Shown: positions 28,306 to 36,499, numbered from the stretch's first letter. The stretch: 64,000 nucleotides of DNA from JBBWZH01 sp035544115 (GCA_963714145.1 OY970235.1:2790001-2854000); one strand, 5' to 3'. The notes: generated by a model from the sequence alone, not told the origin. Translations and numbers: made by a program.

Positions 28306-28337
28306 GGGCGGGGGTCGCCGGCCGGCGACCCCCGCCC
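28306..28337. promoter_or_regulatory. Perfect 32-bp palindrome between livK and livH (attenuator candidate)
   Basis: The left arm GGGCGGGGGTCGCCGG (28306-28321) is the exact reverse complement of the right arm CCGGCGACCCCCGCCC (28322-28337), with no loop base between them. In the minus-strand mRNA it lies 57 bases past the livK stop and 56 bases before livH. A stable hairpin there would protect or over-express the livK message relative to the permeases, a common arrangement in importers. Confidence 0.6.
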
Positions 28338-28394
28338 CACGGTGCGCTGTACGACTAGCCGAACCGTCCGAACGGAACCGTCAGAACGACGCCG

Positions 28395-29582
28395 TCAGGA
28401 CGGCGTGGCGGTCGCGGTGTCGCCGAGGAAGGCGAGCTTGCCGTCCTTCACCTCGGTGACGAACAGCAGCTTGCCGGCCAGCTCACCGTTGGCCTCGAAC
28501 TTGATCTGCTTCGAGACTCCCTTGAAGTCGATCGACGTGATGTAGGGAAGGATGTCGGCCGGCGTCTTCTTGCCGGCGTCGATCGCCATCAGGAACGCGG
28601 TCGCCGCGTCGAAGCCCTCGGCCGAGTAGGTCGCCGGGTCCGAGCCGTACTTCGCCTTGTAGTCGGCGGCGAACTTGGTCACGGCCGGGTCGGTCGACCC
28701 CACCGCGGACGAGCAGGTGCAGGTCAGCAGCGCGCCGTTGGCCGCCTCGCCGCCACCTTCGATGATCTTCGCGTCGAGCGAGCCGTCACCGGACAGGAAC
28801 TTCGCGGTCACCCCGCCGTCCCGCAGCTGCTTGACCAGCTTGCCGGCGGCCGAGTAGTAGCCACCGAAGAACACCGCGTCCACGCCAGCCGGCTTGACCT
28901 TGTTGACCGTGCTGGAGTAGTCGGACCCCTTCGGGTCGATCGAGTCGTTCACCGCGACCGTCACGCCGTCGGTGGCCAGCTGCTTGCGCACCGCGTCGGC
29001 CAGGCCCTTGCCGTACTCGCTCTGGTCGTCGAGCACCGCGGCCTTCTTGATGCTCAGCTTCTGCGCCATGAAGTCGGCCAGGCCGGGGCCCTGGACGTCG
29101 TCGTTGGCCAGCACCCGGTGCCAGGTCTTCCAGCCGTTCGCGGCCAGTGACACGGCGGTCGCCGACGGCGAGATGTTCGGGATGCCCGCCTCTTCCAGCA
29201 CCGGCACGCCGGTCTTGGACTCACCGGAGAACGCGGGGCCGATCACGCCGACGACCTTGTCCTGCGCCGCCTTCTTCGCCTGCGAGTTGCCCTGCGTCTC
29301 GTCGCCCTGGGTGTCGTAGATCTTCAGGGTGACCTTCGTGACGCCGCTCTTCGCGTTGTGCTGATCAATGGCCAGCTGCGCACCGTTGGAGATGTTGATG
29401 CCGAGCTGGGCGTTCTCGCCGGTCTGCGCGCCCATGAAGCCGAGCGTGACCTCGCCGCCGCCGGCACCGCCGCCGCCACCACCTGAGTTGCTGTCGTCAT
29501 TGCTGCCGCATGCTGCCGCCCCGATGGCAAGCACGCTCGCAACGGCCAGCACCCGCCAGGCGCGGGAGACTGTGAGCTTCAC
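28395..29582 (-). CDS. livK: Branched-chain amino acid ABC transporter substrate-binding lipoprotein LivK
   Basis: 395 residues. The signal RAWRVLAVASVLAIGAAAC ends in a lipobox Cys, then a Gly/Ser linker leads to VTLGFMGAQTGENAQLGINI, the opening strand of type I periplasmic-binding folds (Peripla_BP_6). Also typical are VVGVIGPAFSGESKTGVPVL and AAVLDDQSEYGKGLADAV. It captures Leu/Ile/Val or a related amino acid outside the membrane and hands it to LivHM. It starts at a GTG (29582) with GGAGGAGGA about ten bases upstream. A small dyad (ACGCCGTC/GACGGCGT) overlaps its stop. Confidence 0.95.
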   Translation of the reverse strand: MKLTVSRAWRVLAVASVLAIGAAACGSNDDSNSGGGGGGAGGGEVTLGFMGAQTGENAQLGINISNGAQLAIDQHNAKSGVTKVTLKIYDTQGDETQGNSQAKKAAQDKVVGVIGPAFSGESKTGVPVLEEAGIPNISPSATAVSLAANGWKTWHRVLANDDVQGPGLADFMAQKLSIKKAAVLDDQSEYGKGLADAVRKQLATDGVTVAVNDSIDPKGSDYSSTVNKVKPAGVDAVFFGGYYSAAGKLVKQLRDGGVTAKFLSGDGSLDAKIIEGGGEAANGALLTCTCSSAVGSTDPAVTKFAADYKAKYGSDPATYSAEGFDAATAFLMAIDAGKKTPADILPYITSIDFKGVSKQIKFEANGELAGKLLFVTEVKDGKLAFLGDTATATPS

Positions 29583-29794
29583 GATCTTGAGTCCTCCTCC
29601 ATCCGGCCCTATCCCGGATACTCCATCGACCTAGGCACCACTCGCGTGACTGCACGAGTGGGCAGGATGCCGAGGAACCTAGTGCCCTCGGCAGCGAGTT
29701 GGCAGCATAGACGCGATTTCGTTACGTGGACGCCACCGTACGCATCGTCCGGCGCGGCGGAGCGGCAACATTGCGTCAGCCGAACGGCCCAACG

Positions 29795-29812
29795 AGGCCC
29801 CAATGCGGGCCT
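29795..29812 (-). terminator. Hairpin downstream of the ANTAR regulator
   Basis: AGGCCC and GGGCCT pair around a six-base loop, 143 bp past the ANTAR stop and upstream of livK. The 372-bp gap (29583-29954) otherwise holds the livK leader. The hexaloop lacks the A1/G4 pattern expected of ANTAR-bound RNA, so I call it a terminator. Confidence 0.35.
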
Positions 29813-29954
29813 AACGGACGCCTGCCGGCAGGCCCAGCGGAACCCCGACAAGACCCGCCGGCGCCCTTCGGACACCTGGAGCGGCCAGCCGGGCCGGCCG
29901 GGGCCGGCCAGTGGTCGCGCTGGTCGCAGCGCGAGCGGGCCGACGGCCGGGCGG

Positions 29955-30558
29955 CTAGCGGGACGAGTCGGCGGTGATGTCGAAGCCGGCGGCGAGGACC
30001 GCCTCGGCGATCGCGCGCATCGTGGTCCGGCGGTCCATCGCCGTCCGCTGGATCCACCGGAACGCCTCCGGCTCGGACATGTTGTGCTCGGTCATCAGCA
30101 CACCCTTGGCCCGCTCGATGATCTTGCGTGCCTCCAGACCGCTCCTGCAGGCCGCTGACCTCCTGCTCGAGCGCGACGATCTCGGCGAACCGGGACGCCG
30201 CCATCTCGACGGTCGGCATCAGGTCCTTCTTCTGGAACGGCTTCACCAGGTACGCCATGGCGCCGGCCTCGCGGGCCCGCTCCACCAGGTCCCGTTGGCT
30301 GAACGCGGTAAGAATGATCACCGGGGCGATCCGGTCGCCGGCGATCCGCTCGGCCGCCGCGATGCCGTCCATCTTGGGCATCTTCACGTCCAGGATGACC
30401 AGGTCCGGCCGCAGTTCCAGAGCCAGTGCAACGGCCTCCTCGCCATCGTTGGCCTCGCCGACGACGGCGTAGCCCTCTTCCTCAAGCATCTCCTTGAGGT
30501 CGAGGCGGATCAGTGCCTCGTCTTCAGCGATGAGGACGCGGCGAGCGGTATCTGGCAC
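29955..30558 (-). CDS. ANTAR-domain response regulator (AmiR/NasT type), interrupted by one extra base
   Basis: 200 residues after repairing the frame. The receiver domain reads RRVLIAEDEALIRLDLKEML (acidic pocket), LVILDVKMPKMDGI (phospho-acceptor Asp), ILTAFSQRDLV and YLVKPFQKKDL (conserved Lys). A coiled linker follows, then the RNA-binding ANTAR domain, LEARKIIERAKGVLMTEHN and AFRWIQRTAMDRRTTM. An extra base at 30138 lies between LQER and LEAR. The chosen GTG at 30558 has AGGAG five bases upstream. Such proteins bind paired hexaloop RNAs to prevent termination. It is transcribed toward the liv genes and may act on them, which is inference only. Confidence 0.88.
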
Positions 30559-30674
30559 GGGCACTCCTGCGTGGAGCGACGGACACACGCCGTCGCGGGC
30601 CGAATCGGAAGCGTACCGGTCAACCCCGTACACCTGCCCGCCCCACCCCGCCAGATACCCTGATCACGCGCCCA

Positions 30675-30748
30675 GCCCTCGTACTCCAATTGGCAGAGAG
30701 ACGGAGCTCAAACCTCCGACGGTGTGGGTTCGAGTCCCACCGAGGGCA
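30675..30748 (+). tRNA. tRNA-Leu(CAA) with an unusually short variable region
   Basis: The acceptor stem GCCCTCG/CGAGGGC pairs perfectly. The anticodon stem CGGAG/CTCCG closes the loop CTCAAAC, which presents CAA. The T-arm GTGGG-TTCGAGT-CCCAC is perfect and the discriminator is A, with CC but no encoded CCA. The D-arm has only three clear pairs (CTC/GAG), and three bases rather than one separate it from the anticodon stem. Bacterial tRNA-Leu normally carries a long extra arm; here only five bases (ACGGT) lie between the anticodon and T stems. The 3' end abuts a recombinase remnant. Confidence 0.85.
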
Positions 30749-31165
30749 CCGTTCCGGTCATTTCGCGAACTCTCGACCCGGGCTTGAGGGTTGCGCTGGC
30801 TGGTAGGCGGAATGTGGGTTGAATGTGGCCGCGATTGTCGATGCGGATTTCGTGGACGAGGGCTTCGACGACGGGCTTGATCTGGCGGGTGTCGGCGCTG
30901 CGGATCGCCTCGATGATCTCTGCGCACAGTGCGGCCAGCTGCGCGGGGTCGGGGGTCTGCGGGCCGGCGAGGTCGAGGATGGTCTGTAGTTCGTCGCGGC
31001 GATGGCGTAGCTCGGTGTTGCTGTCGGCCAGTGCGGTGACGCGGGTGCCGGCGACGGACTCGGGCAGGGTGCCGGCTTCGAAGGAGGACAGGTAGCGGTC
31101 GATGGCGGCCTCGTTGGTGGCCAGCTTCGCGTCGATGGCGTCGAGTTCGGCCTGCTGCACGACCT
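30708..31165 (-). pseudogene. C-terminal remnant of a large serine recombinase beside the tRNA
   Basis: About 150 residues resembling the end of a large serine recombinase: ELDAIDAKLATNEAAIDRYL and FEAGTLPESVAGTRVTALAD (the coiled coil after the zinc ribbon), then RHRRDELQTILDL and VEALVHEIRIDNRGHIQPTF. The catalytic and DNA-binding domains are missing: upstream the sequence switches abruptly at about 31165 to an aminotransferase fragment on the other strand. The frame stops inside the tRNA gene. It is probably the trace of an element that integrated at this tRNA. Confidence 0.7.
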
Positions 31166-31484
31166 GCAGGCGAACGCGCTGAAGGTCGGCAGCCGGCTGC
31201 TGTCCGGGCTGCGCGACTTCGCCGCGCGCTACCCGGCCGTCGGCGACGTGCGCGGCAAGGGGCTGATGGCCGCGATCGAGCTGGTCACCCCCGGCACCGA
31301 CCGCCCCGACCTGGCCGCCACCGCGCACCTGATGGAGGAGACCCGGCGGCGCGGCCCGCTGGTCGGCAAGGGCGGCCGGCTGGGCAACGTGCTGCGCATC
31401 GCCCCGCCGCTGACCCTCACCGAGGACGAAGCCGACGAGGGCCTGCGCATCCTCGACGCCGCCCTGGCCACCCTGCCGAGCTAG
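31164..31484 (+). pseudogene. C-terminal fragment of a class III aminotransferase
   Basis: The last 106 residues of a PLP-dependent aminotransferase: LLSGLRDFAARYPAVGDVRG, GKGLMAAIELVTPGTDRPD and LRIAPPLTLTEDEADEGLRI. These match the small-domain end of 4-aminobutyrate/taurine-type enzymes. The PLP lysine and the first two thirds are absent, and the fragment begins at the junction with the recombinase remnant. No ribosome binding site or credible start exists, so it should be inactive. Confidence 0.75.
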
Positions 31485-31526
31485 CCGCTGGTCGCCTAGC
31501 GCGGCAGGGTGCCAGGGCGCGGGCCA

Positions 31527-32219
31527 CTACCGGGGCTTGCGGCGGGCCAGCCAGCCGGGCCACAGCCGGCCGGCGACGCGCGCGTCCAGCCGGCCGCCGA
31601 AGTGCATCGACCGCCACACGCCGCGGTAGCCGGGGGGCAGGACGGTGATCAGGATGTGCCCGACCAGCACCGGCGTCAGTACGTAGGTGGACCAGCGGTG
31701 CACCCGGACCAGCCAGACGAACGCCGGGCCGCCGTGCAGCACCGCCAGCCCCACCCCACTGCCGACGACCGCGGCCAGCCCGAGCGTGATGACGACGTTG
31801 GCGATCCGCTGCCCCGGGTCGAAGTGCCCGTCGTGCCAGCCGAACCGCCCGCTGAACACCGCGCGCGGCCAGCGGGCGAACCAGCCCAGGTCGCTGCGCC
31901 GGAACCGGGCCGTCTCCCGCAGGAACGTGCCGACCGCGCGGATGCCGAGCAGCAGGCCGGCGCCGGCGACGCCGAGCAGCACCCACCCCAGCCGGCGGTG
32001 CAGGACGGTGTCCGGCAGGCTGATGACCCGTGCCAGCGGGCTCGGGTCACCCTCCTGTCCGAACAGCAGCCACCAGCCGGTGGCGAGCAGCGGCAGGACC
32101 GTCAGGTAGATGCCGGCGTGAAACCAGCGGGTCGGCCGGTTGTAGCGCTGGACCACCTCGCCCCGCGTGCCCGCCCCGGCCGGCGCCTGCCGGGCGCCGG
32201 CCTGCGGATCAATAGCCAT
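31527..32219 (-). CDS. Cytochrome b561-type membrane subunit (formate dehydrogenase gamma-like)
   Basis: 230 residues with four to five membrane helices. Histidines placed for heme b ligation are seen in NRPTRWFHAGIYLTVLPLLA, in FVWLVRVHRWSTYVLTPVLV and in GHILITVLPPGYRG. That ending resembles the gamma subunit of formate dehydrogenases and related di-heme cytochromes, but no dehydrogenase gene is nearby. The ATG at 32219 overlaps the upstream lipoprotein gene by 11 bases, so the two are made together. It probably moves electrons between quinone and an unknown partner. Confidence 0.78.
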   Translation of the reverse strand: MAIDPQAGARQAPAGAGTRGEVVQRYNRPTRWFHAGIYLTVLPLLATGWWLLFGQEGDPSPLARVISLPDTVLHRRLGWVLLGVAGAGLLLGIRAVGTFLRETARFRRSDLGWFARWPRAVFSGRFGWHDGHFDPGQRIANVVITLGLAAVVGSGVGLAVLHGGPAFVWLVRVHRWSTYVLTPVLVGHILITVLPPGYRGVWRSMHFGGRLDARVAGRLWPGWLARRKPR

Positions 32220-32658
32220 ACCCGGTGTCGGTCGGCGTGGCGCCCGGCGCGTTGTTGCCACCCGCGCCGGTGACCATCACGGTGATCTCGGCGCTGGCGC
32301 CGGCCGGCGAGTGGTCCGCGTGCTGCAGCGTCACGCCGATCTTGTGCTCGCCCGGGCTGAGGTTCTTCATCTCGAAGCTGTTCGTCGGCACGACCGTGTA
32401 CTGGTCGGTCTTCCCGTCGGCGAACACGTGCACGTGGTCCATTCCGGTGTCTGTCTTGCCCAGCTGCTCGCTGGACTGGAATTTCAACATGAACGGCGAG
32501 GTCACCGTCGCGCCGTCGGCCGGCGCGGTGATGGTCAGGGTGGGCCCGCCCCCGCCGCCGGAGCTCGTCTCGCCGGGACTCGAACTGTCCGCGCCGCACG
32601 CGGCTGCCGAGAGCAACGCGATCGTCAGCACAGCGACGTAGGTGAAACGCCGGCGCAT
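32209..32658 (-). CDS. Small secreted lipoprotein with Ig-like domain
   Basis: 149 residues. MRRRFTYVAVLTIALLSAAAC is a lipoprotein signal with the lipid-accepting Cys at residue 21, followed by a Ser/Gly linker. A single beta domain has TLTITAPADGATVTSPFMLKF, DHVHVFADGKTDQYTVV and SPGEHKIGVTLQHADHSP. The DHVHVF and ADHS strands resemble DUF4399-type domains, and the His/Asp/Met content could bind metal (inference). AAGGAGGAG precedes the ATG at 32658. It is divergent from the ECF sigma gene, a common layout for sigma-controlled envelope genes. Confidence 0.75.
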   Translation of the reverse strand: MRRRFTYVAVLTIALLSAAACGADSSSPGETSSGGGGGPTLTITAPADGATVTSPFMLKFQSSEQLGKTDTGMDHVHVFADGKTDQYTVVPTNSFEMKNLSPGEHKIGVTLQHADHSPAGASAEITVMVTGAGGNNAPGATPTDTGYGY

Positions 32659-32736
32659 GGGTCTCCTCCTTGAGGTCGTCCCCGCTCTTGACAGCAATAC
32701 GGGCCGGGAACGCCGCCGGGATTTCATCCGGTCGGC

Positions 32737-32766
32737 GGGAACCCGATCAGGGTTGGCGCTCGTACT
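32737..32766 (+). promoter_or_regulatory. ECF-type promoter for the sigma/anti-sigma pair; probably leaderless
   Basis: GGGAACC at 32737-32743 and CGTACT at 32761-32766 are separated by 17 bp, a standard ECF -35/-10 arrangement that the sigma itself may recognise. Transcription would start at or within a base or two of the GTG at 32773. No ribosome binding site is visible, so the message is probably leaderless. Confidence 0.5.
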
Positions 32767-32772
32767 ACCGCA

Positions 32773-33324
32773 GTGCCCCCGTTGTCGGATGAGTCGCTGC
32801 TTGCCGGAATGGCTGCCGGAGACTTCACCGCGGCCACCGCATTCGTCCGGCGCTACCAGGCGCGGGTGTACGGCCTGGCGCGCACGGTCGTCGGCAGTTC
32901 GGGGCTGGCCGAGGACGTCGCCCAGGAGGTTTTCCTGAAGGCCTGGCGACACGCCAGCGCCTACGACGCCCGGCGCGGTCCGGTGGCCAGCTGGCTGCTG
33001 ACGATCACCCGGAACGCGGCGATCGACGCGGTCCGCTACCGGCACGAGGTGCCGATCGACCCCGACCTGCTGGTCGGCGTGCTGGCCAGCCAGTCCGTCG
33101 ACGTCGACGGGCCGGGCGTCGCCGTGGAGACCGCCGACCAGCTGCGGCAGGCGCTGCGTGAGCTGCCCCGCGAGCAGAGCACGCCGCTGGTGCTGATGGT
33201 CTTCTATGGGTTGACCGCCAAGGAGGTCGCCGAGCGCGACGGCATCCCAGTGGGCACCGTGAAGACCCGGGTTCGCCGGGCGTTCAGCGTGCTCCGGCAG
33301 CGACTGGGGGTAGGAGATGGCTGA
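32773..33324 (+). CDS. ECF RNA polymerase sigma factor
   Basis: 183 residues. Region 2 covers about residues 8-85 (FVRRYQARVYGLARTVVG, LAEDVAQEVFLKAWRHASAY, SWLLTITRNAAIDAVRYR). Region 4 covers about 125-178 (LRELPREQSTPLVLMVFYG, TAKEVAERDGIPVGTVKTRV). It directs RNA polymerase to a small regulon, released when the membrane anti-sigma encoded next door lets go. The gene overlaps the anti-sigma start by eight bases. Confidence 0.93.
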   Translation: MPPLSDESLLAGMAAGDFTAATAFVRRYQARVYGLARTVVGSSGLAEDVAQEVFLKAWRHASAYDARRGPVASWLLTITRNAAIDAVRYRHEVPIDPDLLVGVLASQSVDVDGPGVAVETADQLRQALRELPREQSTPLVLMVFYGLTAKEVAERDGIPVGTVKTRVRRAFSVLRQRLGVGDG

Positions 33325-34015
33325 CACACCGTCGTGCGCGGAGGTCCGCGCCCTCATCCCGGAGCTGGCTGCCGGCGTCGCCGCCGGCGACGAACGGGCC
33401 CGGGCCCTGGCCCACCTCGCCGGCTGCCGGGACTGCCGGGCCGAGCTGGAGCTGGCCACCGCGGTGGTCGACGAGTTGGTGCTGCTGGCGCCGGAGCGGG
33501 AGCCCTCGCTCGGCTTCGAGAACCGGGTGCTGGCCGCGCTGGAACCGGAACCGGGGCGGGTGGCCCGCCCGACCGTGCGCCGGCGGCTGTCGGCGGTCGC
33601 ACTGCGGGCGGCGGCGCTGGTGCTGGTCGCCACGCTGGCCGGCGGCGCCACCTGGTGGCACACCGCCGACGACCGGCGGCTGGCCGCCAGCTACCGGCAG
33701 ACCCTGGCCGTCGCCAACGGCCGCTACCTGACCGCGGCCAACCTCACCACCGCCACCCGCACCGACGTCGGGCACGTCTTCGCCTACCAGGGCACGCCGT
33801 CGTGGATCCTGGTCACGCTGACCGCCGCCCCGCAGTCGGGCATCTACCGGATCCGGCTGGTCACCACCGACGACCAGAGCCTCGACGTCGGGCCCTGCCT
33901 GGTCACCGCCGGCACCGGCTCGTACGGCACCGCGATCGGCGTCTCGCTCTACGCGATCCGCCGGATCGAGCTGGTCAAGTCCGGCGCCCCCACCCTCACC
34001 GCCCACTTCGCCTGA
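33317..34015 (+). CDS. Membrane anti-sigma factor with zinc-binding (ZAS) motif
   Basis: 232 residues. The N-terminal cytoplasmic domain has the ZAS motif HLAGCRDC (H-x3-C-x2-C, about residues 33-40). A helix at about 95-112 (AVALRAAALVLVATLAGGA) crosses the membrane, leaving a 110-residue external beta-rich domain (GTPSWILVTLTAAPQSGIYR and similar). It should hold the sigma factor inactive until an envelope or redox signal acts. It overlaps the sigma gene, which sets the stoichiometry. Confidence 0.9.
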   Translation: MADTPSCAEVRALIPELAAGVAAGDERARALAHLAGCRDCRAELELATAVVDELVLLAPEREPSLGFENRVLAALEPEPGRVARPTVRRRLSAVALRAAALVLVATLAGGATWWHTADDRRLAASYRQTLAVANGRYLTAANLTTATRTDVGHVFAYQGTPSWILVTLTAAPQSGIYRIRLVTTDDQSLDVGPCLVTAGTGSYGTAIGVSLYAIRRIELVKSGAPTLTAHFA

Positions 34016-34045
34016 GGACCTACCGGCCGGCCGCAGGGTCCGCGG

Positions 34046-34410
34046 GTGGCTGGGCAGTACGGTCGGCGGGTGGACTACCGGGGGGTCAGCCTGTGGCTGG
34101 ACACCTGTGGGGACGACCTGCGGCCGCGGCCGGCGCTGGACCGGGACCTGGACGTGGATGTGGCCGTGGTCGGGGCCGGCTACACCGGGCTGTGGGCGGC
34201 GTACTACCTGGCCGGGGCGGATCCGTCGGTGCGGGTGGCGGTGGTGGAGCAGGAGATCGCCGGCTTCGGGGCGTCCGGGCGGAACGGGGGCTGGTGCTCG
34301 GCGCTGTTCGCGGCCGGCCGGGCGGGCGGCGGTGGCAGCCCGGGCCGACCGGGCGGCGGCGGTCGACCTGCAGCGGGCGATGATCGAGACGGTGGGCGAG
34401 GTTGGGATGG
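34046..34410 (+). pseudogene. N-terminal fragment of a FAD-dependent oxidoreductase
   Basis: YRGVSLWLDTCGDDLRPRPA leads into DVAVVGAGYTGLWAAYYLA, a dinucleotide-binding GxGxxG fold, and then IAGFGASGRNGGWCSALFA, the classic DAO-family continuation. Around 34320 the frame slips; RAAAVDLQRAMIETVGEVG, the next conserved piece, is found one frame over. After that the similarity ends at about 34410, where unrelated sequence begins. Roughly the first quarter of a normal 450-residue oxidase remains. Confidence 0.75.
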
Positions 34411-34439
34411 CCTCGACTCGGCGTTCAGCGACTGGCTGA

Positions 34440-34621
34440 GCGCGAAGGTCTCCGCGCCCATGCTCGCCCACGCCGCCCAGCACCGGCCCGCCGGCAACAT
34501 CCGGTACGAGCAGCGGAACCTGATCGACGTCACCAGCGACGCCGACGGCCGGTTCGACCTCGTCTTCTCCGGCCATGCCCTGCACCACGTACCGGACCTG
34601 CCCGGCACGCTCACCCAGATG
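34440..34621 (+). pseudogene. Internal fragment of a SAM-dependent methyltransferase
   Basis: About 60 residues: VSAPMLAHAAQHRPAGNIRY, EQRNLIDVT, and GRFDLVFSGHALHHVPDLPG. The last is the post-motif II segment of class I methyltransferases. The SAM-binding glycine motif upstream and everything after LTQM are missing. The right edge coincides with the truncated end of the opposite-strand terpene synthase, at a shared CAGATGAG. Confidence 0.65.
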
Positions 34622-35587
34622 AGCTCGTTGTGGATCCGCACGGTGGCCGCGACCGCCTCGCGTGGCGTGCAGCGGTCCTCGGCGGCGACCACTCGGGGCA
34701 GGTTGAAGTCGGTGTCCGACTCCTGGGCGCCGGAGTGCAGGTCGTTCAGCAGCACGTTGGCCAGCCCCGCGGTGGTGAAGGCCCGGCGCACCGGCGGGTC
34801 GAAGAACTCCCGCGCCGGCAGCTCGTACCCGGCGACCACGTCGACCAGGATCATCGGCGGCAGGTAGCTGTTCAGGTGGCGCTGCACCAGGTACTCCCAG
34901 ACCGGCGGGGTGCGCCGGTTCCGGTGCCAGTCCGCCTCCTGGTTCCAGGCCAGGAACAGGATCGCCATCTGGTGCTGGTACCGGCCGAGCTGCGCCGCGG
35001 ACGTGTACCGGGCGAGGTGCTCCATCGCGCTGCGGAACGCGGCGGCGATCGGCTCGGCTGCCGGTGCCCCTCCAGCGCCGGCGCGGCCCGGGCCGGCAGC
35101 CGGGCCGGGTCGACCACCGCGTACAGCACGGCCAGCCGGGAGCCGACGGTCGCCGGGTCGGCGCCGAGGGACACCTCGTCGACGATGTAGTCGTCGGCCG
35201 CCCACTCCGCCAGGACGCACTTCGCCGCCGCGAGCAGCCGGTCCGGGTCGCTGGTCGCCGGGTGCGCCAGCATGATCAGGCGGCCGAAGTCGTACCCCGC
35301 AGCCGGTCGAGCCGGCCCGGGCAGATGCCGACCTGCTCGGCCCAGTCCACCAGCCGGTCGTTGACCTCCCGGCCCAGCGCGGGGTCGTCCCGGACCGGGC
35401 CGGGGCAGAACAGCACTGGCTCCCCACTCCCACTGCCCGGCGTCCGAGCCGGCGGTGTCCCAAGTGGACTGTCCACACCCGACATCCCCGGGATCCGCAG
35501 CGCGGCGGTGCCGAGCCCGGTGGGCCCGCCGAGCCGGCCGGCAGCTCCCGCCACCGCGGAGGTGAGGCGGGCCAGTTCGGCCGCCAC
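34618..35587 (-). pseudogene. Broken 2-methylisoborneol-synthase-like terpene cyclase
   Basis: Three frames together give a terpene cyclase: an N-terminal disordered part with GGPTGLGTAALRI, then VRDDPALGREVNDRLVDWAE, YDFGRLIMLAHPATSDPDRL, the Mg-binding AADDYIVDEVS, TPPVWEYLVQRHLNSYLPPM, and the NSE motif LLNDLHSGAQESDTDFNLP. The order and words match 2-MIB synthases, which cyclise 2-methyl-GPP. Frame breaks (one base missing each) lie near 35297 and 35075, and the gene ends abruptly after HNELI at 34618, losing the last 40-60 residues. No methyltransferase for 2-methyl-GPP and no encapsulin gene is visible. Confidence 0.8.
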
Positions 35588-35631
35588 CCAGGTGTGTCGC
35601 AGCTGGACGGTGCCGGCCGCCGCCGGACCCG

Positions 35632-36246
35632 CTAAACGAGGGTGTATTGCTTGTTCGCCTCCGGCGGGCCGAATTGCGTGATCTGCGCGACCGCGCCGGC
35701 CGCTGAGCTGCTCGGCGTCAGGTAGAGCCCCTGCAGCCGGCTGATCCAGACCGCCCGGCCGTCCGGCAGGGTGGAGACCTGGAAGGTCTGCCACTTCTGG
35801 GTCGTCGGGGCGGAGGAGGCGCCGGGCGTCTCGCAGTCCCACTGGATCGCCAGCGCGCCGGCGAACAGGCTCTGCCTGGTGGCGATGTCCAGGCACTTGC
35901 CGCTGTTCTGGTTGACCCAGTAGTTGACCCAGCTGTTGCGGCCGGGCGTGACGCCGGTGCGCAGATCCATCGTCCAGCGCTGGTTCGGCGCACCCTGCAC
36001 GCCGACGCACGGCGCCTGCTGGATCAGCGCGGCGTTGGCCGTCGAGGAGCCGGCCACCTCCAGGCACATCCCGGTGCCCACGATCCGGATCAGGAACGGG
36101 CCGAGGACCGACGCGGCGGCGGGTGCGGCGACCGCGGCCGGACCCGCCGCCGCGGCCCCGGGCCGGCCCGGCGCGCCCGCCGCCGGCGAGCCGCCGACCA
36201 GCAGCGCCGCGGCGGCCGCCGTGACGAGTACTGCGCTCCTGCGCAT
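35632..36246 (-). CDS. Secreted ricin-type beta-trefoil lectin
   Basis: 204 residues from the ATG at 36246, with GGAGGTG just upstream. The signal peptide (MRRSAVLVTAAAAALLVGG) is followed by an Ala/Pro linker and one trefoil-like domain: GTGMCLEVAGSSTANAALIQ, APNQRWTMDL, NSGKCLDIATRQSLFAGALA, IQWDC and TQKWQTFQV. The repeated Q-x-W ends and C-L-D/E starts are the ricin B signature. It is expected to bind sugars outside the cell. It is divergent from the AfsR-like regulator. Confidence 0.78.
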   Translation of the reverse strand: MRRSAVLVTAAAAALLVGGSPAAGAPGRPGAAAAGPAAVAAPAAASVLGPFLIRIVGTGMCLEVAGSSTANAALIQQAPCVGVQGAPNQRWTMDLRTGVTPGRNSWVNYWVNQNSGKCLDIATRQSLFAGALAIQWDCETPGASSAPTTQKWQTFQVSTLPDGRAVWISRLQGLYLTPSSSAAGAVAQITQFGPPEANKQYTLV

Positions 36247-36499
36247 GGGCACCTCCGAGTCGGGAGACACGCGGCGCTCGCCGCCCGGTGATGTCTACCG
36301 GGCCGGCGACCCCGGCCCGGCCGGCACCGGACAGGTGTGGACAGCCGGGACGAACGCTCAGGTCGCGGCGCGATCCGCAGCCGGGCGCGGCGGACGGTGC
36401 CGGACGGGCCCGGCGCACGGCCGATTGCTCCGCGCCCGGACAGATCGGTACGTTGAGGCACAGACGGACCGCGGCGGCCGCAGACCACAGGGAGCCTGG

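Noticed and set aside
29601..29680. ANTAR-binding paired hexaloops in the livK leader
   Set aside because: A 6-bp stem is present but the loops do not show the A1/G4 hexaloop pattern twice, so I cannot support it.
34618..35587. Functional encapsulated 2-MIB pathway
   Set aside because: The cyclase is frameshifted and truncated, and neither the methyltransferase nor an encapsulin gene is found in the window.
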